A DNA stretch of 46,109 nt, taken from Pelagophyceae sp. CCMP2097 (Eukaryota > Sar > Pelagophyceae). Location of the stretch: NCBI GenBank assembly GCA_026770575.1, contig MU657212.1:3593-49701 (forward strand). The letters are read 5' to 3'. Under the pieces are notes generated by a model. That model was given only the letters and a program-made list of their open reading frames with translations. It was not told the DNA's origin and made no database searches. Both the position numbers and the translations under genes were made by a program. Of this stretch, positions 29,271 through 38,449 are shown in pieces. How positions within the stretch are numbered: the first letter of the stretch is position 1; every line of letters starts with the position of its first letter.

Positions 29271-31589
29271 ATGGGCGGCGGCGTCTCGGTGCCCGACGAC
29301 TTCAAGCCGCAGGTGCGCACCGCGGCCCGTAGCACCGCATTGCGTCGTCACTGGCCGTTTTGTAGATCCATAATGCTTTTAAGCTGGACACGTCCGAGGC
29401 CTGGGCCGCCGGCCAGGACCAACTCACGGAAGCCGACCTCCGCGCCGAGCTCGTCCGCCTGCGCCAGGTGCGCTCACCGCCCGCAGGAAGGCGTCCGCGC
29501 CGGCGCGCCGCGGGTCCCGTGGTCCCTTGTCGGCGCCGACCGCCCGCGGGTGTAGCTGGCGGTGGCGTGTCTCGTCGTGCAGCGGGACAACAAGGTCGTC
29601 GTGGACAAGCTGGACCTGGGCGCGTACAAGCTGAAAGTCGTCGTCAAGGCGCCGGACCAGGAGGCTTTACTGTTGAGGGCTATGCACTCCAACATCCTCT
29701 TCAAGCGCTGCAAGGTGCACCCCCTCCGCTCGCGCGGTCTCGCAGCGCGTGTTGTAAGCAGCGAGTGTTGTAGGACGCGGACCTGAAGGAGCTGATGGGC
29801 AACTTTGAACTAAGGGACTACGCCGCCGGCGCCGTGATCATGCAGCAGGGCGCGCGTGGAGACGAGTTCTTCGTCGTCTCATCGGGCAACTGCGACGTCT
29901 TCATCCGGGGCAGCGACGCGCCAGTGGCGTCGCCCTGCGCGGGGCAGGCCTTTGGCGAGCTCGCGCTGCTGTACAACACGCCGCGCGCCGCCACCGTCAC
30001 CGCGCGCACGGCAGTCCGAGCCTGGCGCCTGGCGCGCGCCGAGTACCGTTTGGTCTTAGCGCACGGCGCGGCGCAGCGGTCCGCGACGTACTCTGCGCTC
30101 CTGGAGGACGTGGTTTTGAAGTCGTCGTCAGGCCGCGAGAAACGGCTCCGCGACGCTTTGACCCCGGACCAGGTGCGCAAGCTCGCCGACTGCATGGACG
30201 AGGACACGGTGCCCGCCGGCGCCGACGTCGTCACGGAGGGCGAAGAAGGCCACACTTTCTACGTGATCCTGTCCGGCAGCGTGGATATCTTCCAACGTGG
30301 GGTTAAGGTCAACTTGAAGCCTTTGGGCCGCGGCGACTACTTTGGCGAGCGAGCGTTGGTCACGGACGAGAAGCGCGCGGCGACGTGCACCGCCGTGGGA
30401 GGGCCCGTGGTGGTGCTGGCGGTGGATCGTGATGATTTTATCAACCTCCTCGGAGAGATCGACGCCCTCGTCGAGAACGACCGCGACCACGTAAGCGACG
30501 CTGAGCACAAGCAGGCCGAGTTGGAGGACGAGGACGTGCAGCACTGCGACCTCGTTGCCGTTCGGACGTTGGGCCAGGGCGCGTTCGGCCGCGTCGTGCT
30601 CGTGAGGCACAAGGTGACTGGGTTGCACTACGCTTTGAAGCAGCAGTCTACGGCGGCCATCGTGGAGAACGCTTTAGAGGAGCACGTGACCATGGAGCGG
30701 GACATTTTGGCGCAGCTGGACCACCCGTTCATCATCAAGCTGGTCGGGTCGTACCAGACGACCAAGTACGTTTTTTTTGTCTTGGAGCTGCTCATCGGCG
30801 GCGAGCTGTTCACGCACCTCCGCAAGCTCCGGACGCTGCCCGAGCCGGCCATGCGGTTCTACGTCGCCGGGGTGGTGTTGGGCTTTGAGCACATGCATGC
30901 AAAAAAAGTGGCCTACCGCGACTTGAAGCCGGAGAACCTCGTGCTCGACGCCAAAGGCTACTGCAAGATTGTCGACTTGGGCCTCGCGAAAAAGGTCGCC
31001 ACCAAGACGTGGACGCTGTGCGGCACGCCTGACTACCTCGCGCCGGAGATCATCCTCAACGAGGGCCACGACTGCGCCGTAGACTACTGGGCCTTGGGCG
31101 TCCTCATGTTCGAACTCTGCGCGGGCATGCCGCCGTGCCTCTCAGCGCCGGTGAATCTGGCAAACCAGGACCGCCGCGCGCCAGAGGCCGCGGCTCGCGG
31201 CCGTTTTGGACCGCTTCCGCAGGTTCTACGCCGACGACCCGATGCAGTCGTACGAGAAGATTCTGAGCGGGACGATGAAGTGCCCGCCGCATTTCCGCAA
31301 GTATTTGCAGGACTGCATCCGCAAGCTTTTAAAGCTCTGCCAGGCCAAAAGACTCGGCAACGGCAAGGGCGGGTGCGCGGCCATTAAAAAGCACAAGTTT
31401 TTCGGCGGCTTTGCCTGGGAGGACTTGCTGGCCAAGAACGCGGACAAGCTGAAGCCGCCGATCGACGTCGGCGTCGCGGGCGCCGGGGACGCGCATAATT
31501 TCGATAAATACGACGAAGAAGACGACAACCTCGTGCCCGCCGTCGCGTTCAACCAGCTCCTCGAAGGCGTCAAGTTCGTCGAGGCGTAG
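29271..31589 (+). CDS. Cyclic-nucleotide-dependent protein kinase (PKG architecture)
   Basis: Five exons, 676 residues; introns 29313-29365, 29468-29555, 29715-29773 and 31135-31222. MGGGVS at the start fits N-myristoylation. Two cyclic-nucleotide-binding domains follow: A with FGELALLYNTPRAAT at 161-175 and B with YFGERALVTDEKRAAT near 290-303. The AGC kinase domain has GQGAFG at 368-373, Lys390, YRDLKPEN with Asp484, DLG instead of DFG at 502, the T-loop TWTLCGTPDYLAPE and PPFYADDPMQSYEKI, which the last splice restores. Regulatory and catalytic parts on one chain define PKG. In both phosphate-binding cassettes the residue after the key Arg is Ala, typical of cAMP sites, not the Thr of cGMP sites. 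The PKA-type C-terminal FxxF is absent. Confidence 0.9.
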
Positions 31590-31994
31590 CCGCGCAAAAA
31601 CGCGCAGCCTCTGGTTGCTGCGAGCCACGCTGCTGCTGCCCGCGCAGCCACGTCCGAGCCGGAAACGGACTTTAAAGCCACGACTGCCCGCCCGGCCGGG
31701 CAGTCCGCCGCCCTTGTAATTTCCTTGGAATCTTGCCCACGGTCCGCGCTCGACGGGGGCGGGGCCTTTGCACTTTCGTCGGAAGCAAACGACGGCGTCA
31801 CGGGTCCTCCGGTCGTCGGCAACACGATGCGACGTCGAGTCGATCGACGCCGAGGCGCCAACTGCCGACGAGCACACGGCCCCGCCGCCTTGTCGAGCGC
31901 TCGGGCCCTCTGCCCTCGGACCGAGTTGAGAGTGTCACGTCGCCAAACTTCTTTGACATCTTCGCCGAAAAGAAAAGAAGCTTCGCGAGATCTT
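31590..31994. other. spacer between kinase and lactonase genes
   Basis: The 400 bp between two same-strand genes should hold the kinase terminator and the lactonase promoter. No clear TATA box or polyadenylation signal is seen. The bases just before 31995 are AAAAGAAAAGAAGC-rich, lower in GC than the surroundings. Confidence 0.4.
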
Positions 31995-33198
31995 ATGAGT
32001 GGCATGGCGGTCCCGCGACGCGTCCTCGTGGGCACGTACTCTCAAGACCTCGGATTCGTCCAAGGCAAGGGCGACGGCATCTACCTGCTTGAGGTCGATT
32101 TGGAGGGTGTCCTCAAGCTCGACGCGGCGAAGCCTTGCCTCGGCGCCGATGTGTTTGCGAACCCAACGTACCTCGCCTCCGCGGGCTCCACCGTCCTCGC
32201 CGTCGACGAGCGCACCGACCTCGCCGGCGGCGGCCGCGTCGCCGCTTTGAGCTTTGACGGCGCGTCTCAAACGCTACGCGTCGTCGGTGCGCCAGTAGCA
32301 TCCGGCGACTCGAGCTCGTGCCACGTCATCGCCGGCGCGAAGCACGCAATCGTGGCCAACTACTGCGGCGGCGAGGCTGGCGCGGGCTCCGTCGCCGCGT
32401 TTGCGTCTGGCGATTCCGGCGGCCTCGGCGATGCGGTCAAAGTGGCGCTGCCGCCGCCGGGCACCGCCGTCACGTTCCCCGGCGCGGTGGCCGACCGCCA
32501 GGGCAAGAGCCACGCGCACATGGTCCTTCTCAGCCGGTCTGGCCGCACGGTATTAGTGATGGACCTCGGCGCGGACGTGGTTTGGCGCGTCCCGTACGAT
32601 TCCACAAACGCCGCGGCGCCGCTCGGCACCGCAGCCGTGGCCTGCACCGCCGAGCCCGGCGCCGGGCCGCGGCACGCGGTTCTGCACCCGACGAAGGACG
32701 TGCTCTACGTCCTCAACGAGCTCGCCTGCACCATGTCCGCATTCGTCAGTAACCGCCGCCGCCCCTCGGCGCGTCTGCGGGCCCCGACGCCCGCCGCAGG
32801 TGACGGACAGCGACGGCGTGCCCGCGGCGACGGCGCCGTTTGCAACGGTGAGCACCGTCGACGCGGGTACCGTCGCGTCGGGCGCGGCGGTGCGCGTCCA
32901 CCCGGCGGGTGGCTTCGTCTACTGCTCGAACCGCGTCGTCGGCGGGGAAGGCACGGTGGCGTGCTTCGCCGTCGACGAAACTGGCGCGCCGCTCACAGCG
33001 TCGCGCGTGCTCACGCTCACGGGCGGCCGCGTGCCGCGCGACATCAATTTCGTCCTCGAGGCCCGACTGCTCCTCGCCGCCAACCAGGACTCGGACAGCA
33101 TCGTCGCCTTCCGCGTCGACGCCCAAACGGGCGCGCTCACAAACGTCGCCAGCGTCTTCTGCCCGACACCGGTATGCTTCTGCGAGCTCGACGCGTGA
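31995..33198 (+). CDS. 6-phosphogluconolactonase-like seven-bladed propeller (YbhE/Pgl type)
   Basis: Two exons, intron 32745-32799 (55 nt, donor GTCAGT), 382 residues. RRVLVGTYSQ at the start, NPTYLASAG, then HVIAGAKHAIVANYCGG, SHAHMVLLSRSGRTVLVMDLGAD, GPRHAVLHPTKDVLYVLNEL, AVRVHPAGGFVYCSNR and RDINFVLEARLLLAANQDSD are the recurring blade motifs of PF10282 lactonases (GPRH, HP, NE and NQ positions conserved). The bacterial enzyme of this type hydrolyses 6-phosphogluconolactone in the oxidative pentose phosphate pathway; eukaryotic relatives act on related lactones, so the exact substrate is inferred. No targeting sequence is apparent. The downstream minus-strand gene converges on it with 238 bp between stops. 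Confidence 0.85.
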
Positions 33199-33436
33199 TA
33201 ATAAGGGACTCCAAGGACCTGCCCGCCCTGCGGCGGCCCATCTGGCTTCTCCGCAGCGGCATCCTCATAACAAAGGCATCCTCATAACAAATCATACAAT
33301 TGTAGCCGCCCCCGCTAAAGTCCCGACGGCGAGCGACGAGCCCCCTGCGCTCAGCCGCGGTGCGGCGACGACGCCGGTGCATCCCGGTGGCGGTGTCCCC
33401 ACCCGCGGACTGGTTGGTTGCACACTTCTTTTACTT

Positions 33437-34890
33437 TCAAGCTTTTCGTCGTTTCTGGTCGCCGCCCTGTTGCGCGGCGCCCTTTGCGGCGGCGGCGTCG
33501 CGCGCCCGCTTCTGCTCCTTGCCGGGCTTGGCCTTGGCCTTTCCCTTTGCGGGCCCTTTGCCCTTTGCCTTTCCTTCTTGCGGTGGCGCCGCCTTGCGCT
33601 TCAGCTTCTTCTCTTTTGCAGTGACGAGGTAACCCAGGCCCTAGCGCGGCACAGTCGCGGCGACATCCCCGTCCCGGAAGCACCCGTCCCACATCGGGAT
33701 TTCCGCGCCTCGCTCGTCAAAGCGGTGCGCACCTTTTTGTCCAGCGCGGGCTTGACGGAGAGCTTGGTCGAGTCGTTGACGACGAAGTGGTTGAGCTTCA
33801 ACGCGGCCTCGAGCGCAGCGGCGTCGTGGACGTCGACAAAGGCGTAGGACTTCTCCGCGCCGCCGTCGACTACGCGCACCGAGACGTTGTCCGAGCCGCA
33901 CTTGGTCCGGAAGAGCTCAAGCAGCTCTGGCTTGGAGGGGAAGCGGTGCCGCTTTGCGCCGGGCGTCGACTCGTCGACGGCGAAGCCTCTAACGAAGAGC
34001 GCTGTCGTCTTGGCACCCTCCTTGTCCAGCGTCTCGCGCGCCTGCATGCCCTCCTTCGCCTCTGCGCTCTTCGCCTTGATCTTCTCGCGCTGCTTCTTCC
34101 GACGCTCCATCTTCTTCTGCTGCTTCAGAGTCAGTTCCTTCTCCGCAGCCGCAGCCGCTTCCGGCTTTGAAGCCTTTGCGGCCTTACCCGTCGCCGGCTT
34201 AGCCTTGGCCGCCGCCGCCTCGGCCTTGGCCGTCTCGGCTTTGCTGGCGCTCGCCGGCGCCGCGCCCTTTTTCGTCTTGGGCGCCGCCTTGGCCGGCAGC
34301 TCGGCAGTCGCCTCGGCCCAAAAGCTCGCCGCCTCAGCCGCGGCCAGCGCCGCATCCTCGGCAGCCGTCAACTTCGCCGGTGCGGCTTTCTTCGCCGGCA
34401 CAGCCGCCGCGGGCGCCTTGGTGGCTTTCGCCAGCGCGGCCGCGCCCTTCTTCGGCGCCTTTCGAGGGGGCTGGGCGCCCGTCGCCTTGGCCCAGAAGCT
34501 CGCCGTCGCGTCGGCCAGTTCGTCGGAGCCGCAGCTTTCGTCGTCGTCGTCGTCGTCGTCGTTGCCGATGAACTCGCTTATCGCGCGCTCGTCGTCGGAT
34601 CGCAAAACGTCGTCGTCCGGGTTAAAGTCCTCATTGGCCGCACCAGCGTCGTCGTCCTCCCCCTCGTCCTCAAACGCGTCGTCGTCGTCTCCATCCGCGT
34701 CGTCTCCGTCATCCTCGGGCTGAGCTCCGTCGGCCTCGTCCAGTTCGTCTTCGGCGCCATCCTCTTCGGCCCCATCTTCGGCGTCGTCGCCATCTTCAGC
34801 GTCGTCGCCCGAGGCTTCGGGCGCCTCGTCGTCGTCGTCGTCGCCGCCGAACGCGCTGTTCAGCAAAGCCTCCTCGTCCTGGGACAGCAT
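33437..34890 (-). CDS. Acidic/basic RRM protein, probably nucleolar
   Basis: Two exons, intron 33732-33641 (92 nt), 453 residues. The first 130 residues are very acidic (runs of Asp, NPDDDVLRSDDERAISEFIG), then a Lys/Ala-rich stretch with two ATxSFWAxAT motifs, a basic helix (KQQKKMERRKKQREKIKAK) and one RRM from about 290 (ALFVRGFAVDES, EKSYAFVDVHDAAALEAAL, LSVKPAL). Exon 2 adds GLGYLVTAKEKKLKRKAA and a basic Lys/Gly/Gln tail ending KRRKA. Acidic blocks plus one RRM and basic tails are typical of ribosome-biogenesis RNA-binding proteins; the specific orthologue is not recognised. It is divergent from the SAM-like gene, with 235 bp between start codons. Confidence 0.75.
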
Positions 34891-35125
34891 TTTTGTCGCC
34901 AGATTCGACGATTTTGGATTTGCTAAGGGTTTCCATACACAAAATAAAGCAAAAAGTCAAAACGACGTGCGAAAGGCGCTCGCACGTATCCTGCGCGCGT
35001 CTTCGCGCGGAAACCACCTTGCGTCGATTTCGGCTCTTTTTCGGCATCAGCGAGCGTTATTTTGGGCGACCCTTCATTTTCTCTGAGTTCAAAATCGTCT
35101 TGCGCCGGTGACCCCCGCTACGAGG

Positions 35126-35409
35126 ATGGGGGATGCGGACCTGACGCAGCTCGTCGCCGACCTGAAGCTCGACAAGCACCAGGATAAGCTCACGGAAGCG
35201 CGCATATTGACCATTCGAGATTTGCTGTCCACAATCTCGGCGAAACGGCGTCCCTCGACCGTGGTCTTGCCCGGCATCCAATCACCGCCGGGCGTAGGAA
35301 TGCGACCGACGAGAACATCACCGCGATGGGCCTCCCGAAGGGGCCCACCGTCCGCCTGCGCGCAAAGTGCGTGAAAGCCGTCGACAAGCGTATGCAGGAT
35401 GTCATCTAA
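35126..35409 (+). CDS. 70-residue SAM-like domain protein
   Basis: Two exons, intron 35227-35297 (71 nt, GTCCAC..GTAG), 70 residues. Splicing at 35226/35298 joins LTEARILTIRDLL to NATDENITAMGLPKGPTVRL, and the combined sequence reads like one small helical sterile-alpha-motif domain: DLTQLVADLKLDKHQDKL, a DLL turn, MGLPKGPTVRLRAKCVKAV. SAM domains mediate protein or RNA contacts by oligomerisation. The whole protein is just this domain. The unspliced frame loses the GLPKGP helix, which supports the intron. The stop lies only 48 bp before the start proposed for the RING gene, so the two could instead be exons of one longer transcript. Confidence 0.6.
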
Positions 35410-35457
35410 GTCGTCGATGCGAGAGTGGCGGACTTGCGGAGTCGTTTAAATCCGCCC

Positions 35458-37425
35458 ATGTCCGTTCGAGGCAGATCGTCGGACGCATGGTCTGCGGATC
35501 GATGCGACGCCGGACGCGGACCGACGCGACGCCGGACGCCGCGTAGGATCAAGGAAATCAAAGACGCGGGTGGCGTCTTCACGCGGCCCGCCGCCGCCGC
35601 GCCGACACCGCCGCAGGCGCGACACGACAGCGTCCAACAGTGCCCGCGCGCGGGGCGCCCCGACTTTGCCGCGCGCCGCGCGCCACGGACGCATCTGCGT
35701 CTAGGCGCCACCGCCGGCCGCGGCGCCGGCCCCGCCGCCGGCGCGCGCGCCGCAGCAGTCGGTGGAGCAGTCGGAGAAGGAGGCGGACATGTTGTGTTCG
35801 ATTTGCATGGACCGTCCTTCGAACCGCCGCATCGACTGCGCCGGCTCGTGCGTCCCCGCGCGCCTGTTGCCCCCTATTAAGCGCCCCAGCGCGCTTTCCC
35901 GGCAGGCACGAGTTCTGCGCGCAGTGCATCGAGGACTGGAAGAAGACGGACCAGGGAGATAGCTGCCCGAATTGCCGCACGGCCTTTGGCAAGATTTTCG
36001 AGCCGACGGCACACAAGGTCGACGCGCCGCGCGCCGCGCCGTGAGTGCCATTTCCGCCCGCTCGGGGCCGCGCGCCTGCGCGCGCCGCCCGCGGACCGAC
36101 GCGGACCGCCGTAGGGCGCCGCAGCTGTCGCGCAACGCGCCGCCGCCCAACCTCCAGAGGCCGCCCGAGCCCGGTGCGCATCCTGGGCCGGCCCGCAGCC
36201 TGGGTTGACGCGGACGTCGACGGCCAGAGCCCCGCGAAATGGCGGCTCTCCGTAGCGCCCGCTCGCGCGTTGCCGCCGCCCGTGGCCGCGAACGGCGACG
36301 CCGAGGGCGCCAAGTGGCGCTCAAAGGCCCTCGAGGAGAAGCGCGACGTCGAGCGCGCGAACGTGGCGGGGGGCATCGCGCGCGAGAACGACGAGCTCCG
36401 CACCCTGCTCGAGGTGCGGAAGCGACGGAGAGCCGCCTTTGATTCTCGGCCTCTGTTGCCGCGCTTGTCTGACTTTTGCTTCCCATCTTAGACGTCGCGG
36501 TCGGACGCGCAGTCTGCGGCGCAGCAGGCGTACCAGGCGCGGCGCGTGGCGCAGCAGTTGAAGGAGCGTCTGGACGAGGCGCAGGCGCTTGTCTTGGCGG
36601 ACCGCGCTACCGCAGAAAAAATGTTCGCCGACCAAAAGGGCGAGCTGGCCAAAGAGAAGTCGAGGTCCGCCGGCATGGAGGACGAGATGCGCCGCCTCCG
36701 CCAGGCGGACGGCGAGCTGCGGCGCCGCTGCGACGCGGCGACGCGCGAGGCCGAGGAGACCGCGGCGGCGCGCGTGGCGCTGACTTCCGCGGCGGCGCAG
36801 CAGCAGCGGCGCGTGGACACGATGCAGCGCCAACTCGACGAGCAGCTCTCCGAACTGCGCCAGCTCCGGTCCACTTTGGCCTCGCAGCAAAGTCGCGCGA
36901 CGAACGCGTCTTGGAACGAACAGCAGCGGCGCTCGGCGCTGCAGCAGCAGCAGCAGGCGGTCGTGGAGTCGCAGCGCCGCGCGCAGACGCAGGGCCCGCC
37001 GCAGCCGACGATGCAGCAGCAGCAGATGGCCGCGCTACAGCAACAGCAGCTCCAGGCCATGCAGCAGCAGCAAGAGGACGCGCTGCGCCAGCAGCACGCC
37101 CAGCGCCAGCAGCAGACGCAGCAGCAGCAGATGCAGCAGCAGCAGCAGCAGATGCAGATGCAGATGCAGCGGCCGCCGCAGCCGGACCCGGCGTTTAGCT
37201 ACGAGCAGGACTCGCCCGGCGGCAACCCGCCCCCAAACGCCATCGTCACGACGCAGGGCCAGTGGACGTGCCCCCACTGCACCTTTTCCAACGCGACGCA
37301 CCGCACGAGCCGCACCGCCGTGAGTTGAGAAGCCACGCGGGCCCTTGAGGCGGCGCCGGTGAGAGCTTCCGTAGGCCAATCTGTGCATCTGCGAGCTCTG
37401 CAACATGACGTCCCGGTCCGCGTGA
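35458..37425 (+). CDS. RING-finger / coiled-coil Q-rich / RanBP2-type zinc-finger protein
   Basis: Seven exons, 515 residues; introns 35632-35704, 35848-35905, 36041-36114, 36174-36255, 36414-36491 and 37320-37374. RING-like Cys/His positions begin at about residue 88: DMLCSICMDRP, DCAGSHEFCAQCIEDW (joined by splicing), DSCPNCR. This implies an E3 ubiquitin ligase. A long coiled coil follows (KALEEKRDVERANVAGG, EKSRSAGMEDEMRRLRQAD), then a Gln-rich part with CAG-type repeats (36937-37170). Last is a RanBP2-type finger completed by the final 17-codon exon: GQWTCPHCTFSN and LCICELCNM. RanBP2 fingers often bind ubiquitin or RNA. The first exon and its donor (GTCCAA) are the weakest part; the start could lie elsewhere. 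Confidence 0.75.
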
Positions 37426-37661
37426 GGCGCCCGGGCCGCCCCTGGGCCACGCCCGGCCCGTCGGTCCACGCGCCCCGTGCGCGGCGAGACGTGCGCGGCT
37501 CACCGGCGACGCGCGGACGCGGCGGCGCGCCTGAGGGCTGCGCTGCTGCTCCAGACCTTACGGACCCCGTGGGCGCCCTGAGGGCTGCCCGCCGCTGCTC
37601 CGTGACACGAGTGTATTAACGCAAGAACGGCCGGGCATTCATAGCGAGTACGATCGGGCGA

Positions 37662-38347
37662 TCAGAGCGTGTCGCCCGTGGGAGCCTTGTTCTCGCGGCC
37701 GGCGACGGAGACGAGGTTGATGCAGTAGCGGTTGCCCGATCGATCGGGGAGGTTGTGGCCGAGGTGGGTGCCCGAGACGGAGACTGCCTCGCCGTTGCGG
37801 AGCACGCGGACGTTGTCCCAGACGACTTCCTCGTCGCGGAACGAGGGCCAGCCGTGCGCCTTTGATTCCTTCAGGAACGCGGCGTAGCTGCGGCCGACTG
37901 GCGCGCGGAAGAGCGGGGCGCCGGAGACGCTGTCGTAATACGTGGTGGTGCCGGCGTCTTGCGTCTGCTTGGCGAAGCTCGTCGTCAGAAAGTATCCGCT
38001 GTGCTCGGCGTAGTGACGGTTGAAGCAGCAAATATTGTCCGCCGTCTGCGCGTCGCCTACGGGGCCGGAAGCGGTGCCCGTCTGCGCGTCGCATACGCGG
38101 GCCGTGGGCAGGAAGCGGTGCCCGGAGTCGGATCGACCGACTAGTCGGATCGACCGACTAGATTCGGATCGACGGACTCACAGCCGAAGCGGAGGCCCGC
38201 CTGGGGCGCGTTGGCGCAGGACCCGTGGGCTTTTTTTGCCATGAGCGACTCCGCGCCCGAAACGATTGGGCTGGGGCCCGCCGACGCCGCGCGGCTTGCG
38301 AAGATGCCCATGAGCAGCGAGAGTCTCGGCCCGCCCCCCGGCCACAT
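37662..38347 (-). CDS. Methionine-R-sulfoxide reductase-like (SelR/MsrB)
   Basis: Two exons, intron 38181-38057 (125 nt), 186 residues. Splicing joins NAPQAGLRFGC to DAQTADNICCFNRHYAEHSG. Motifs: YYDSVSGAPLFRAPVGRS, AHGWPSFRDEEVVW, GTHLGHNLPD and GNRYCINLVSVAG. The Cys in RYCIN is the catalytic residue of MsrB, which reduces methionine-R-sulfoxide in proteins. The two CxxC zinc pairs of typical MsrB are absent, so it is a zinc-free form. The N-terminal 35 residues (MWPGGGPRLSLLMGIFASRA) may be a targeting peptide. No start codon precedes the conserved part of exon 2, so a scan for long ATG-initiated frames would miss it. It is head-to-head with U2SURP, 102 bp between starts. Confidence 0.85.
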
Positions 38348-38449
38348 AAAGGTTATCGCCGATCCAAAGCCCGGTGCCACTGGGCCAGTGCACCTGCAGG
38401 GAGGGTGAGGCGTGGCGAGTTTGGCAGCCCGCGGGTCGCGGCGGCGGGG

